Assembly: GCF_030397665.1 (NCBI RefSeq)
Contig: NZ_JAPUBT010000004.1
Coordinates: 372,001-436,000, forward strand
DNA length: 64,000 nt
Source of the DNA: Janthinobacterium sp. SUN073
GTDB lineage: Bacteria > Pseudomonadota > Gammaproteobacteria > Burkholderiales > Burkholderiaceae_D
Direction: 5' to 3'
Shown: in pieces, positions 44,457-55,099 of the stretch
How the letters are laid out: every line of letters starts with the position of its first letter
Position numbering within the stretch: the stretch's first letter is position 1
Program-made: the position numbers and the translations under genes
Notes under the pieces: model-generated
Databases searched by the model: none
Seen by the model: the letters and a program-made list of their open reading frames with translations, nothing else
What the model was told of the DNA's origin: nothing

Positions 44457-46007
44457 ATGCAATCGACAATCAAGCAGCTAGCGCAACAGGACTGTGATCT
44501 TTTAATCGTCGGCGGCGGCATCAACGGCGTCGGTATCGCGCGCGATGCGGCCGGCCGCGGTTTGCGCGTCATCCTGTGCGAGCAGCACGATCTGGCCCAG
44601 CACACGTCCTCGGCCAGCACCAAACTGATACACGGCGGCCTGCGCTACCTTGAGTATTACGAATTCAAGCTGGTGCGCAAGGCCTTGCAGGAACGCGAAT
44701 TGCTGTTGCGTACGGCACCGCACATCATGTGGCCGCTGCGCTTCGTCATGCCTCACGACGCCGGACAACGGCCGGCCTGGATGATCCGTGCCGGACTGTT
44801 CCTGTATGACCATCTGGCGCGACGCGCTTTCCTGCCGGCCTCGCAAGGCGTGTCGCTGCGCCAGCACGTGGCGGGCGGCCCGCTGAAGGGCGATTTCGGC
44901 AAGGGCTTCGTGTACTCCGATGGCTGGGTGGACGATGCGCGCCTGGTGGTGCTCAATGCGCTGGACGCCAGCGAACGCGGCGCCAACATCCTGACGCGCA
45001 CCCGCTGCGCGGCGGTGCGCCAGGAAGGCCAGGGCTGGCACGCCACGCTGGAAAGCGAGCAGCATGGCCGCATCGAGGTGACGGCGCGCGCCATCGTCAA
45101 CGCCGCCGGCCCCTGGACCGCGCAATTCGCCAACGCCGCCTCGGGCGTGAGCAATACGCACGGCCTGCGGCTGGTCAAGGGCAGCCACATCATCGTACCG
45201 CGCCTGTTCGATCACCCTTACGCCTATATTTTCCAGAACCAGGACAAACGCATCATCTTCGCCATACCCTATCAGGACGAGTTCACCCTGATCGGCACCA
45301 CCGACCTGGAATACACCGGCGCGCCCGGCAAGGTGACGATCAGCGACGGCGAAGTGAGCTACCTGTGCGAGGTGGCCAACCGTTACTTCACCAAACAGAT
45401 TGCACCGGGCGACGTGGTCTGGACCTATTCCGGCGTGCGGCCGCTGCTCGACGACAGCGCGCAAAACGCCTCGGCGGTGACGCGCGACTACCTGCTCGAA
45501 TGCGACCCGAACACCGCCCCCTTCCTCAATATCTGGGGCGGCAAGATCACCACTTACCGGAAACTGTCGGAAGAAGCGCTGGCCATGCTGCAGCCGCGCC
45601 TGGGCGGCGATGCGCCGGACTGGACCGCCTCGGCACCCTTGCCGGGCGGCGACTTGCAGCAAGCGGGTGCGCTGGTTGAGAACATCGATTTCGAGCGCTT
45701 CGCACAACAACTGCACGCCCAGTACCCATGGCTGCCGGGCAAGCTGGCGCAACGTTATGCGCGCTGTTACGGCACCCGCGCCAGGCGCATGCTCGGCACG
45801 GCAAAGAAGATGACGGATCTGGGCGAGGAACTGACGCCCGGCGTGTACGAACAGGAAGCGCGCTATCTGTTTGAGGTGGAATGGGCGCGCTGTGCCGAAG
45901 ACATCCTTTGGCGCAGAACCAAATGCGGCTTGTATTGCCAGCCGCGGCATGTGGCGCGTCTGGAGGAATGGATCAGACAGATGTCGATGCCTGAGATGAG
46001 CACTTGA
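44457..46007 (+). CDS. glpD: Aerobic glycerol-3-phosphate dehydrogenase GlpD
   Basis: A 516-residue FAD enzyme of the inner membrane face that oxidises glycerol 3-phosphate to DHAP and feeds electrons to quinone. The dinucleotide fold is CDLLIVGGGINGVGIARDAAGRGL at the N-terminus, followed by SSASTKLIHGGLRYLEYYEFKLV, the GlpD signature, and VKGSHIIVPRLFD and WGGKITTYRKLSEEA further on. Of two adjacent ATGs, 44457 is favoured because AGGA is 5 nt upstream. It leads the glycerol operon. Confidence 0.94.
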   Translation: MQSTIKQLAQQDCDLLIVGGGINGVGIARDAAGRGLRVILCEQHDLAQHTSSASTKLIHGGLRYLEYYEFKLVRKALQERELLLRTAPHIMWPLRFVMPHDAGQRPAWMIRAGLFLYDHLARRAFLPASQGVSLRQHVAGGPLKGDFGKGFVYSDGWVDDARLVVLNALDASERGANILTRTRCAAVRQEGQGWHATLESEQHGRIEVTARAIVNAAGPWTAQFANAASGVSNTHGLRLVKGSHIIVPRLFDHPYAYIFQNQDKRIIFAIPYQDEFTLIGTTDLEYTGAPGKVTISDGEVSYLCEVANRYFTKQIAPGDVVWTYSGVRPLLDDSAQNASAVTRDYLLECDPNTAPFLNIWGGKITTYRKLSEEALAMLQPRLGGDAPDWTASAPLPGGDLQQAGALVENIDFERFAQQLHAQYPWLPGKLAQRYARCYGTRARRMLGTAKKMTDLGEELTPGVYEQEARYLFEVEWARCAEDILWRRTKCGLYCQPRHVARLEEWIRQMSMPEMST

Positions 46008-46024
46008 AAAAATTAGCCTGAGAG

Positions 46025-46047
46025 CCAGGCGGCTTTGCCTTGCCTGG
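46025..46047 (+). other. glpD-glpK intercistronic hairpin
   Basis: CCAGGC-GGC-TTT-GCC-TT-GCCTGG folds into a 9-bp stem with a 2-nt bulge, 17 nt after the glpD stop. No U-run follows, so transcription probably continues into glpK; it may protect the glpD mRNA end. Confidence 0.45.
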
Positions 46048-46139
46048 GCCATCTCCCTGGACACGGGATACCAGTTTTACCGAGTGACCGGCGCGGCAAA
46101 GACCGGCAAAAAAAATCAACTATAGACGGAGAAGAAGAC

Positions 46140-47654
<1,515 letters not shown>

Positions 47655-47696
47655 TCGACCACACGCCCATCCCCACCACCTCACTGGAAGTTTCAC

Positions 47697-48404
47697 ATGC
47701 ATCCTTTATTCGCCGAATTCATCGGCACCACTTTGCTCGTCCTGCTGGGCAATGGCGTGGTCGCCAACGTCATCCTGCAAAAAACCAAGGGCCACAACAG
47801 CGGCCTGATCGTGATCGCCATCGGCTGGGCGATGGCGGTCTTTGTCGCCGTGCTGTGCACCGCCACCGCCAGCGGCGGCCACCTCAATCCGGTGGTGACC
47901 GTGGCGCTGGCGGTGGTCGGGAAATTTCCCTGGGCAAATGTCCCCGCCTATGTCGCCATGCAGATGCTCGGTGGCATGATGGGAGCGTTTCTGGTATGGG
48001 TCATCTACTACAAGCACTTCGAGGCCACCCCCGATGGCGACACCAAACTGGCGGTGTTTTGCACCGGCCCGGCGATCCGTGGCACTTTCGGCAGCCTGGC
48101 TTCCGAAATGATCGCCACCTTCGTTCTCGTGTTTGCCGTGTTGAACATGGCGGCGCCGAGCTTCGGACTGGGCGCCATGAGTGCCTTGCCGGTCGCCCTG
48201 CTGGTGCTGGGCATCGGCGTGTCGCTCGGCGGCACCACGGGTTATGCGATGAGCCCGGCGCGCGACTTCGGTCCGCGCATCATGCATGCGATCCTGCCCA
48301 TCCCGGGCAAGCGCGACAGCGATTGGCGCTATGCCTGGGTACCGGTCGTCGGCCCGCTGCTGGGCGCCGTCCTGGCGGCACTGCTGTACAACTATAAATC
48401 TTAA
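47697..48404 (+). CDS. glpF: Aquaglyceroporin-like GlpF with altered NPA boxes
   Basis: A 235-residue major intrinsic protein with six helices and two half-helices. The first pore box, normally NPA, is N64-P-V66 (GGHLNPVVTV). The second is S186-P-A-R189 (YAMSPARDFGP), so the capping Asn is Ser. The selectivity-filter Arg (R189) is kept, and DFGPR with the C-terminal DWRYAWVPVVGPLLGAVLAALLY is glycerol-facilitator-like. Context (glpD, glpK) supports glycerol uptake. The unusual boxes may alter selectivity or conductance. It starts 42 nt after glpK. Confidence 0.87.
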   Translation: MHPLFAEFIGTTLLVLLGNGVVANVILQKTKGHNSGLIVIAIGWAMAVFVAVLCTATASGGHLNPVVTVALAVVGKFPWANVPAYVAMQMLGGMMGAFLVWVIYYKHFEATPDGDTKLAVFCTGPAIRGTFGSLASEMIATFVLVFAVLNMAAPSFGLGAMSALPVALLVLGIGVSLGGTTGYAMSPARDFGPRIMHAILPIPGKRDSDWRYAWVPVVGPLLGAVLAALLYNYKS

Positions 48405-48512
48405 TTCCACTCCTCCCCCGCGTCTGCCGTACAGGACCGTCTTGCCATGCAGGACGGATGACAACGCACGGCCGGCGCGGCGTGGAGCAGGCACTTTCAC
48501 CAGGAGACACAC

Positions 48513-49094
48513 ATGGCAGCGAAAAAAATCTTGTTTTTGACCGGCGATTTTGCGGAAGATTATGAAATGATGGTGCCGTTCCAGGCATTGCAGATGGTCG
48601 GCCACACGGTGCACGCCGTCTGCCCGGGCAAGAAGAGCGGCGACAAGATCAAGACCGCGATTCACGACTTCGAGGGCGACCAGACCTATACCGAGAAGCC
48701 GGGGCATCTGTTTGTGCTCAATGCCAGCTTCGACGAAGTCGAGGTGGGCAACTACGACGCCCTGATGATCACGGGCGGTCGCGCACCGGAATATCTGCGC
48801 CTGAACCCGCGCGTGATCGAGATCGTGCGCCAATTCGCCGCCGCCGACAAACCGATCGCGGCCATCTGTCATGGCGCGCAAGTGCTGGTGGCCGCCGATG
48901 TCATCCGCGGAAAACGCATTGCGGCGTATCCCGCGTGTGCGCCGGAAGTGCGCCTGGCCGGTGGCGACTATGCGGACATTGCAGTGGACCAGGCAGTCAC
49001 CGATGGCGCTTTCGTCACGGCGCCGGCATGGCCCGCGCATCCGCAATGGCTGGCGCAATTTCTCCAGCAACTGGGAACAGCAATCACGCTCTGA
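48513..49094 (+). CDS. DJ-1/PfpI-family protein, candidate glyoxalase III
   Basis: A 193-residue DJ-1/PfpI protein. The reactive Cys is C119 in [10 protein letters not shown] with H120 after it, and the acidic partner is E18 in AEDYEMM. No signal peptide is seen. Family members include Hsp31-type glyoxalase III (methylglyoxal to D-lactate without glutathione), disputed deglycases and cysteine peptidases. Lying between glpF and a methylglyoxal synthase, a glyoxalase role is the best fit. CCAGGAG precedes the ATG. Function is inferred from context, not proven by sequence. Confidence 0.8.
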   Translation: MAAKKILFLTGDFAEDYEMMVPFQALQMVGHTVHAVCPGKKSGDKIKTAIHDFEGDQTYTEKPGHLFVLNASFDEVEVGNYDALMITGGRAPEYLRLNPRVIEIVRQFAAADKPIAAICHGAQVLVAADVIRGKRIAAYPACAPEVRLAGGDYADIAVDQAVTDGAFVTAPAWPAHPQWLAQFLQQLGTAITL

Positions 49095-49170
49095 TCCGTG
49101 ACAAAGATTGGCCTCGCGCCCTTTCCGGACGCGAGGCCACCCGCAGCGCTGCCTTGAAAGCCGAACCATC

Positions 49171-50073
49171 ATGCCCTTGCATTGTCCCCGTTACAGAATC
49201 GGTCTGGCTGCAAACCGGGCGCATCAAGATGCCGCCGACTCGGCCCTGGTGCGCCTGCTCCAGGGTGGGCAGGCGGCGATCGAAAACCACCTCCAGCCGC
49301 AACTCGTCGTCGTTGGCAGAACCCTCGACGCGATCCTGAGCCACGGTTTGCTGCCGCACTATCCATCGATCGAGCGCTTTCCTTATGGCCGCGAAGGCGG
49401 CCTGATGATGCTCGTGTCGCGCGTCGTCGAGAGCGATCCGGCCAAGGCGCTGGACGCGGTGATTTACCTGATGGACCCGCTTGACCCGTCGTCCAATTTT
49501 CCCGAAGCGCTGGCCTTGAAACGTCAATGCGTCATCCATGGCAAACCATTTCTGTCGACCCTGGCCGGCGCCAGGGAGTGGCTCGAACTGGAAGCGGTGG
49601 CCGTTGGCGCAGCGGCCGATGCGACGCTCGATTCCACCTTTGACCTGGCCAATGAAAGCATCGCCCTGATTGCGCACGACGCGATGAAAGGCTGCATGCT
49701 GGCCTTGGCGGAGCGGCATTTCGCACTGCTGGACAGCTTCGCGATGCGCTGCGCCACGGGCACCACAGGCGGCTTGCTCAATCAGCTGGCGCAAAAGATC
49801 AAGGGCGAAGTGGCCGGCCGCAACTGGGTGCGACCTTTCCGCAGCGGTCCCCTGGGCGGCGATGCGCAAATTGCCGAACTGATCCTGAACCGCCAATGCC
49901 GCCGCGTGCTGTTTCTCGAAGACCCGCATGTGGCGCGCCAGCACGAGGCGGACATTCAACTGCTTGAACGCGCGGCGCGCACCGTCACCGACTATGCATC
50001 GTGCAGCAGCGATGTGAAAGGCGTGGAACGCTGGCTCAATTTGCTGGCCCTGCGCTGCAAGCGGGTGTCCTGA
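49171..50073 (+). CDS. mgsA: Two-domain methylglyoxal synthase, catalytic C-terminal half
   Basis: A 300-residue protein, about twice the usual 130-155 residues. The C-terminal half (about 163-300) is a full methylglyoxal synthase with all key residues by comparison with the E. coli enzyme: H169-D170-K173, T196-G-T198-T199, S225-G226, D231, D251, H258 and D261. The N-terminal half (about 8-140) has the same fold signature (RIGLAANRAHQD, GREGG, YLMDPLDPSSN) but the equivalents of catalytic His19, Asp71, His98 and Asp101 are N15, L78, N109 and E112. It looks like an inactive duplicate, perhaps regulatory. The enzyme would turn DHAP into methylglyoxal and phosphate. ATG 49171 is preferred over an upstream in-frame TTG. 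Confidence 0.85.
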   Translation: MPLHCPRYRIGLAANRAHQDAADSALVRLLQGGQAAIENHLQPQLVVVGRTLDAILSHGLLPHYPSIERFPYGREGGLMMLVSRVVESDPAKALDAVIYLMDPLDPSSNFPEALALKRQCVIHGKPFLSTLAGAREWLELEAVAVGAAADATLDSTFDLANESIALIAHDAMKGCMLALAERHFALLDSFAMRCATGTTGGLLNQLAQKIKGEVAGRNWVRPFRSGPLGGDAQIAELILNRQCRRVLFLEDPHVARQHEADIQLLERAARTVTDYASCSSDVKGVERWLNLLALRCKRVS

Positions 50074-50185
50074 ACGCCCTTGCGTGACTGAAGCGTTGGC
50101 ATGTCAGCGATAACAATGAGCATGGCAAGGCCATGATGGTAGTGGCTTCTGTCTTGCCGAAGATAATAAACAGGAGTACGCCAGC

Positions 50186-52987
50186 ATGAACCGATCGAAC
50201 ACCGCATCCACCACCCCGAACCCGGCATTGATCGCGGCGCTGTGCGCACGCTTGCCGGACGCGCGCGTCATCACCGATGAACTGCGCCGCCTGAGCTGGG
50301 GCAGCGACGCCAGTTTCTACCGCATGCTGCCCCAGGTGGTCGTGGTGGTGGAAGACGAGGCCGACGTGGCGCATGTGCTGCAGGTGGCGCGCCAGCATCA
50401 GATGCACCTGACCTTCCGCGCCGCCGGCACCAGCCTGTCCGGGCAAGCCGTGACCGACGGCATCCTGGTGTTGCTGGGTGACGGCTTCGCCACCTATGCG
50501 CAAGACGACGGCGCGCTGAGCGTGCGACTGGGGCCGGGCATGATAGGCGCCGAAGTGAATCGCCGCCTGGCGCCGCTGGGCCGCAAGATCGGCCCCGATC
50601 CGGCCTCGATCGCCACCTGCAAGATCGGCGGCATCGCCGCCAACAATGCCTCGGGCATGTGCTGCGGCACCTCGCAAAACAGTTACCGCACCCTGCGCGC
50701 GATGCGCGTGATGCTGGCCGATGGCGCCCTCCTCGACAGCGCCGACCCGCTCAGTGTCGCCGCCTTTCAAGCCAGTCACGGCGCACTGCTGTCGACGCTG
50801 GCGCAGCTGGGCCGGGAAACGCGCGCAAACCTGGCGCTGGCGGCCCTGATCCGGCGCAAATACAAGATCAAGAACACGACCGGATACAGCCTGAACGCGC
50901 TGGTCGACTTTGACGATCCGATCGACATCCTGTGCCATCTGATGATAGGCTCGGAAGGCACGCTCGGCTTCATTTCCAGCATCACCTACGACACCGTGCC
51001 GGAACACCGGCACAAGGCCAGCGCGCTGGTTTTTTTCGCCGACATCGCCGGCGCCTGCGCCGCCGTGCTGGCGCTCAAGCCACTGGCCGTGTCGGCGGTG
51101 GAGCTGCTCGACCGCGCCGCGCTGCGCTCGGTCGAGAACAAGGCCGGCCTGCCGCCGATGCTGCGGCAACTGGACGCCGGCGCGGCCGCCCTGCTGATCG
51201 AAGTGCGCGGTGGCGACGAAGCGGCCCTGGAACGTGGCGTGGCGGCGGCACTGGCGGTGCTGCAAGCGTTTGACACGCTAGCGCCGGCGCGCTTTTCGAG
51301 CGACCCGGCGCAATGCGAGATCTACTGGAACGTACGCAAGGGCATCTTCCCCAGCGTCGGGGCGATGCGCGCCACTGGCACCACCGTCATCATCGAAGAT
51401 GTCGCCTTCCCGCTCGATGCGCTGGCCGCCGCGACGCTCGATTTGCAAGCCTTGTTGCGCCGGTACGAATACCACGAGGCGGTCATTTTCGGCCACGCGC
51501 TCGAGGGCAATCTGCACTTCGTGTTCACGCAGGATTTCGGCCAGGCGCAGGAAGTGCAGCGCTACCGCCGCCTGATGGAGGCAGTGTGCGACCTGGTGGT
51601 GAACAAGTACCTGGGCTCGCTGAAGGCCGAACATGGCACCGGACGCAATATGGCGCCTTTCGTCGAGCTGGAATGGGGCCGCGAAGCGACCGCCCTGATG
51701 TACCGCATCAAACAAAGCTTCGACCCGGCCGGCTTGCTCAATCCCGGCGTCATCCTCAACGACAATCCCACAGCCCATCTGGAGCATCTCAAACCGCTGC
51801 CGACCGCGTCCGCATTGGTCGACAAATGCATAGAGTGCGGCTTTTGCGAACCGAAGTGCCCCTCGCATCAGCTCACGCTGTCGCCGCGCCAGCGCATCAT
51901 CGCCTGGCGCGAAATGTCGCGGCGTGAACTGGCCGGCGAAGCGCCCGGAAAACTGGCCGATGATTACGTGTATATGGGACTGGGCACCTGCGCCGGTTGC
52001 AGCCTGTGCGCCAGCGCCTGCCCGGTCGGCATCGATACGGGCGCCCTGGTGCGCGATTTGCGCGGCCGCCGGCACAGCGGTGCTGCGCGCCGTATCGGGC
52101 GCTGGAGCGGCGACCATTTCGGTGCCGTCGCCCTGCTCGCGCGTCTGGGATTACGGCTTGGGCATGGCGCCGCCAGTATCGTCGGCGAACGGACGCTGGC
52201 CACGGTGTCGGGCGGCGCCTGGCGCCGCAGCATGCCGCGCGCCGCCGCCAAAGTCACGCCACCGGCTCCCGGCCACGGCGAACCGGTGGTGTATTTCCCC
52301 AGTTGCGCCAGCCGCATCTTTGGACCGGATCAGGCCGGCGAAGCGCCGCTGCCCGAGGTGATACAGACATTGCTGCTGCGCGCCGGCTACGCGCCACAGC
52401 TACCGCGCGGTGTCGAACAACTGTGCTGCGGCCAGATGTTGGCCAGCAAGGGCATGACGGAACAAGCCGATGCCAGCGCCAGGCGGCTGGAAGCGGCGCT
52501 GGCCGAAGCCTCCGAAAACGGGCGCTATCGTATCGTCACCGATGCCAGCGCCTGCGCCCTGCGCCTGCAGCAGCAGATGGCCGGCCGCCTGCGCGTGTTC
52601 GATTTCCATGAATTTGCGCATGACGCCTTGCTGCCCAAGCTCAGCCTGTCCAAACAGGCTGGCCCGATTGCCTTGCATATCAATTGCTCGGTTCAGAAAA
52701 GTGGTTCAGACAAAAAACTGCGGGCCGTGATGATTGCCTGTGCCGAACAGATCGTGCAGCCGGCCAGCGTGGGCTGCTGCGGTTTCGGCGGCGACCTGGG
52801 CTTCGCGGCGCCTGAACTGAACCGCCATGCGCTGCGCAAGATCGAGGCCGAACTGCCCACCGGCTGCGCCTGCGGCGTATCGACCAACCGCACTTGCGAG
52901 ATCGGACTCTCGTCCGAAACGGGCCGCCCGTATCGCTCGATCGCATGGCTATTGGAGTTGTGCAGCCGACCAGCGGGCCAGGTATGA
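50186..52987 (+). CDS. FAD/Fe-S D-lactate dehydrogenase (Dld-II/GlcD-GlcF-like fusion)
   Basis: A 933-residue fusion. Residues about 45-270 form a PCMH-type FAD domain (FRAAGTSLSGQAVTDG, GPDPASIATCKIGGIAANNASG), followed by the FAD-oxidase C-terminal domain ending KAEHGTGRNMAPFVE. Then two 4Fe-4S motifs, C548-x2-C551-x2-C554-x3-C558 and C602-x2-C605-x2-C608-x3-C612, and a C-terminal region with two CCG-type segments (CCGQ, CCGFGG), as in GlpC/GlcF. Such proteins oxidise D-lactate or D-2-hydroxyacids and reduce quinone. It is the last gene of the glycerol/methylglyoxal run, which favours D-lactate. Glycolate or D-2-hydroxyglutarate are alternatives. Confidence 0.85.
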   Translation: MNRSNTASTTPNPALIAALCARLPDARVITDELRRLSWGSDASFYRMLPQVVVVVEDEADVAHVLQVARQHQMHLTFRAAGTSLSGQAVTDGILVLLGDGFATYAQDDGALSVRLGPGMIGAEVNRRLAPLGRKIGPDPASIATCKIGGIAANNASGMCCGTSQNSYRTLRAMRVMLADGALLDSADPLSVAAFQASHGALLSTLAQLGRETRANLALAALIRRKYKIKNTTGYSLNALVDFDDPIDILCHLMIGSEGTLGFISSITYDTVPEHRHKASALVFFADIAGACAAVLALKPLAVSAVELLDRAALRSVENKAGLPPMLRQLDAGAAALLIEVRGGDEAALERGVAAALAVLQAFDTLAPARFSSDPAQCEIYWNVRKGIFPSVGAMRATGTTVIIEDVAFPLDALAAATLDLQALLRRYEYHEAVIFGHALEGNLHFVFTQDFGQAQEVQRYRRLMEAVCDLVVNKYLGSLKAEHGTGRNMAPFVELEWGREATALMYRIKQSFDPAGLLNPGVILNDNPTAHLEHLKPLPTASALVDKCIECGFCEPKCPSHQLTLSPRQRIIAWREMSRRELAGEAPGKLADDYVYMGLGTCAGCSLCASACPVGIDTGALVRDLRGRRHSGAARRIGRWSGDHFGAVALLARLGLRLGHGAASIVGERTLATVSGGAWRRSMPRAAAKVTPPAPGHGEPVVYFPSCASRIFGPDQAGEAPLPEVIQTLLLRAGYAPQLPRGVEQLCCGQMLASKGMTEQADASARRLEAALAEASENGRYRIVTDASACALRLQQQMAGRLRVFDFHEFAHDALLPKLSLSKQAGPIALHINCSVQKSGSDKKLRAVMIACAEQIVQPASVGCCGFGGDLGFAAPELNRHALRKIEAELPTGCACGVSTNRTCEIGLSSETGRPYRSIAWLLELCSRPAGQV

Positions 52988-53096
52988 CTGCCGGCATAAA
53001 TCGACGACTGGCGCAACGGGCTGGCACCGGCCTTGAACGCGGCATGAGGCCCTGTTTCAATCCGCACGGAGGGGACTTCATGCCATAATCGGCGGC

Positions 53097-54101
53097 ATGT
53101 CTTCTCCTCCTACTCCCCCTGAGCAGCCGGTATCTTGCCAGTTCCGTGGCCAGTTCCGCGCCGAATATGCGCGGCGCATGAATGCCGTGCTCGATCATAT
53201 CGACCGCCACCTCGACACGCCGCTGGACCTGGCGCAGCTGGCCGACGTCGCGCATTTTTCGCGCTTCCACTTTCACCGCGTGTTCGCCGCCTGGATGGGC
53301 GAAACGCTGGGCGACTATGCGCGCCGCCGGCGCCTGGAAACGGCCGCCTTGCGGCTGGCCTGCCGCCCCGACGAAGCGATACTGGACATTGCCCTGGCGA
53401 CGGGCTTCGGTTCCGGCGAAGCGTTTGCGCGCGCCTTCAAGCTGAAATTCGGCTGTACGCCGACGGCCTGGCGCGCCGGTGTCGCCGCGAAAAACGCGTC
53501 CATGCTCACGGCCATGCGCCTGCGCCGGCAAGATAGCAATCCGGATCAGGCCATGCGCAATGCGGATCAGGAAACCGGGCCGAACTTCCAGCACCATGGG
53601 CACTCCAATCCATTTTATAGAGAGCGTCCCATGCAAGTTACCATCATCGACCTGCCGCCCGCCAGCGTGGCGTGCCAGCGCCATATTGGCCCCTACGGCC
53701 CCGCCATCGGTGCCTTCTGGCGCGACACCGTCGCACCGTGGATGCAGTCGCACGGCCTGGGCGACGCCACCTGCTACGGCATCGGCCATGACGATCCCAG
53801 CATCACGCCGCCGGACAAATGTCGCTACGACGCCTGCGTCGCCTTGCCAGATGGCTTCCAGCCAGGCGGCCGGGCCAGCATCACCACCCTGCCCGGCGGG
53901 CGCTATGCGGTAACGCAGTTCAAGGGGCCGTCCAGCGCCATCGCCGAGACGTGGACGCGCATGACGCGCGAATGGCTGCCGGCCAGCGGCCTGCAGTGGG
54001 ACGAGCGCCCCTGCTTCGAGCGCTTTTCCGCCGCCACGGCAATGGACCCGGCCACCGGCGAATTCTCTTGCGAGATCTGCATTCCCGTGCGGCCGCTGTA
54101 G
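53097..54101 (+). CDS. AraC-family regulator with a GyrI-like effector domain
   Basis: A 334-residue regulator. The N-terminal AraC DNA-binding domain (about 20-125) has HLDTPLDLAQLADVAHFSRFHFHRVFAAWMGETLGDYARRRRLE and a second helix-turn-helix (IALATGFGSGEAFARAFKLKFGCTPTAWR), cited for the pattern. The C-terminal half (about 178-334) is a GyrI-like/SOUL small-molecule-binding domain starting QVTIIDLPPASVACQRHIGPYG. This Rob/SoxS-like architecture senses drugs or metabolites. A start-stop minigene (ATG CCA TAA at 53080-53088) with GGAGGGG just before it lies immediately upstream. Targets unknown. Confidence 0.88.
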   Translation: MSSPPTPPEQPVSCQFRGQFRAEYARRMNAVLDHIDRHLDTPLDLAQLADVAHFSRFHFHRVFAAWMGETLGDYARRRRLETAALRLACRPDEAILDIALATGFGSGEAFARAFKLKFGCTPTAWRAGVAAKNASMLTAMRLRRQDSNPDQAMRNADQETGPNFQHHGHSNPFYRERPMQVTIIDLPPASVACQRHIGPYGPAIGAFWRDTVAPWMQSHGLGDATCYGIGHDDPSITPPDKCRYDACVALPDGFQPGGRASITTLPGGRYAVTQFKGPSSAIAETWTRMTREWLPASGLQWDERPCFERFSAATAMDPATGEFSCEICIPVRPL

Positions 54102-54131
54102 CTTCGGCGCGTGGTGCTGTCAGGCCTCCTG

Positions 54132-54935
54132 TCAGCCGCTGAGGCCGTAGCGCGATGCCGGCTTGCCGTGCATCGCGCCCGCGAACAGCGCAAGGCGGGC
54201 CGCGTCGAAGCGCTCCCACAGCTCCTGGTCTTCGACGGAAGGCAAGGTCACCAGCTCGCCCTGGTCCAGACCCGCCAGCGCCGCATCGACGCAGTCTTCC
54301 GCGCGCATGATGGTGGCCTGGTCCAGCTGCGCCAGCGGCACGCCGCTCAATTCCCAGATTTCCGTCGCCGTCGATGCGGGCAGCACCAGTTGCACCGTGA
54401 TGCCCGTGCCGGCCAGTTCCTGCTGCAAGCCCCGCGTGAAATTCATCACATAGCCCTTGGTGGCGCTGTAGATCGTGCTGACTGGCAGGATGTGGAAGGA
54501 CAGCACGGAACCGATGTTGATGATGGTGCCGCTGTTGCGCTGCTTGAATTGCGGCAGCACGGCATAGGTCAGCTGGGCCAGCGCCGTCACATTCACCTTG
54601 TCCATGCTGGCGATGCCCGCCCTGGGCGTATCGACGACGGGCGCCAGGGTCGACGCGCCCGCGTTATTGACCAGCATGGTGATGGCCGGGTTGCTGGCCA
54701 GTTCATCGGCCACGCGCTGCAGGTCGGCCGGTGCAGACAGGTCGGCCGCCATGGCGCGCACGGCCACGCCATACTTTTCCGCCAGCGACTTGGCCAGCAC
54801 GCCCAGGCGCTCGACGCGGCGCGCCACCAGGATCAGATCAAAGCCACGGCTGGCCAGGCGGTCCGCATACACGGCGCCCAGGCCAGACGATGCGCCAGTG
54901 ACGAGGGCCGTGCCTTGGATATTGCTTGTACTCAT
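54132..54935 (-). CDS. Short-chain dehydrogenase/reductase (SDR)
   Basis: A 267-residue classical SDR. The cofactor motif is ALVTGASSGLGAVYA (TGxxxGxG) at about 9-23, NNAG is at about 90-93, the Ser of the active site is in NIGSVLS, and the YxxxK is Y-S-A-T-K in STIYSATKGYVMNF. Residues after the second strand (VARRVERL) suggest NADP(H) preference. The substrate is unknown. It is divergent from the TetR gene at 55100 with three shared operators between them, so TetR most likely represses it. AAAGGA precedes the ATG. Confidence 0.88.
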   Translation of the reverse strand: MSTSNIQGTALVTGASSGLGAVYADRLASRGFDLILVARRVERLGVLAKSLAEKYGVAVRAMAADLSAPADLQRVADELASNPAITMLVNNAGASTLAPVVDTPRAGIASMDKVNVTALAQLTYAVLPQFKQRNSGTIINIGSVLSFHILPVSTIYSATKGYVMNFTRGLQQELAGTGITVQLVLPASTATEIWELSGVPLAQLDQATIMRAEDCVDAALAGLDQGELVTLPSVEDQELWERFDAARLALFAGAMHGKPASRYGLSG

Positions 54936-54977
54936 GATGATTCCTTTAGGGTTTTCAAATTGAAATGCAGGGACTGC

Positions 54978-55060
54978 AAGCATGACGCTGATCATGCTTC
55001 GATGCGACACTAAACATGACGATCATCATGTTTAGTGTCGCAAGCATGACGTACGTCATG
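54978..55060. promoter_or_regulatory. Three CATGACG-N4-TCATG operators between SDR and TetR genes
   Basis: Sites are CATGACGCTGATCATG (54981-54996), CATGACGATCATCATG (55015-55030) and CATGACGTACGTCATG (55045-55060, a perfect palindrome). The middle one is the centre of a much larger perfect inverted repeat with 16-bp arms (55004-55019 and 55026-55041). The first extends to 8-bp arms (54978-54985, 54992-54999). The set is a strong candidate binding region for the TetR protein at 55100, controlling both genes. Confidence 0.8.
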
Positions 55061-55099
55061 TATGATGTCAACAGAAATGTGCAATGAGCGGAGAACACC

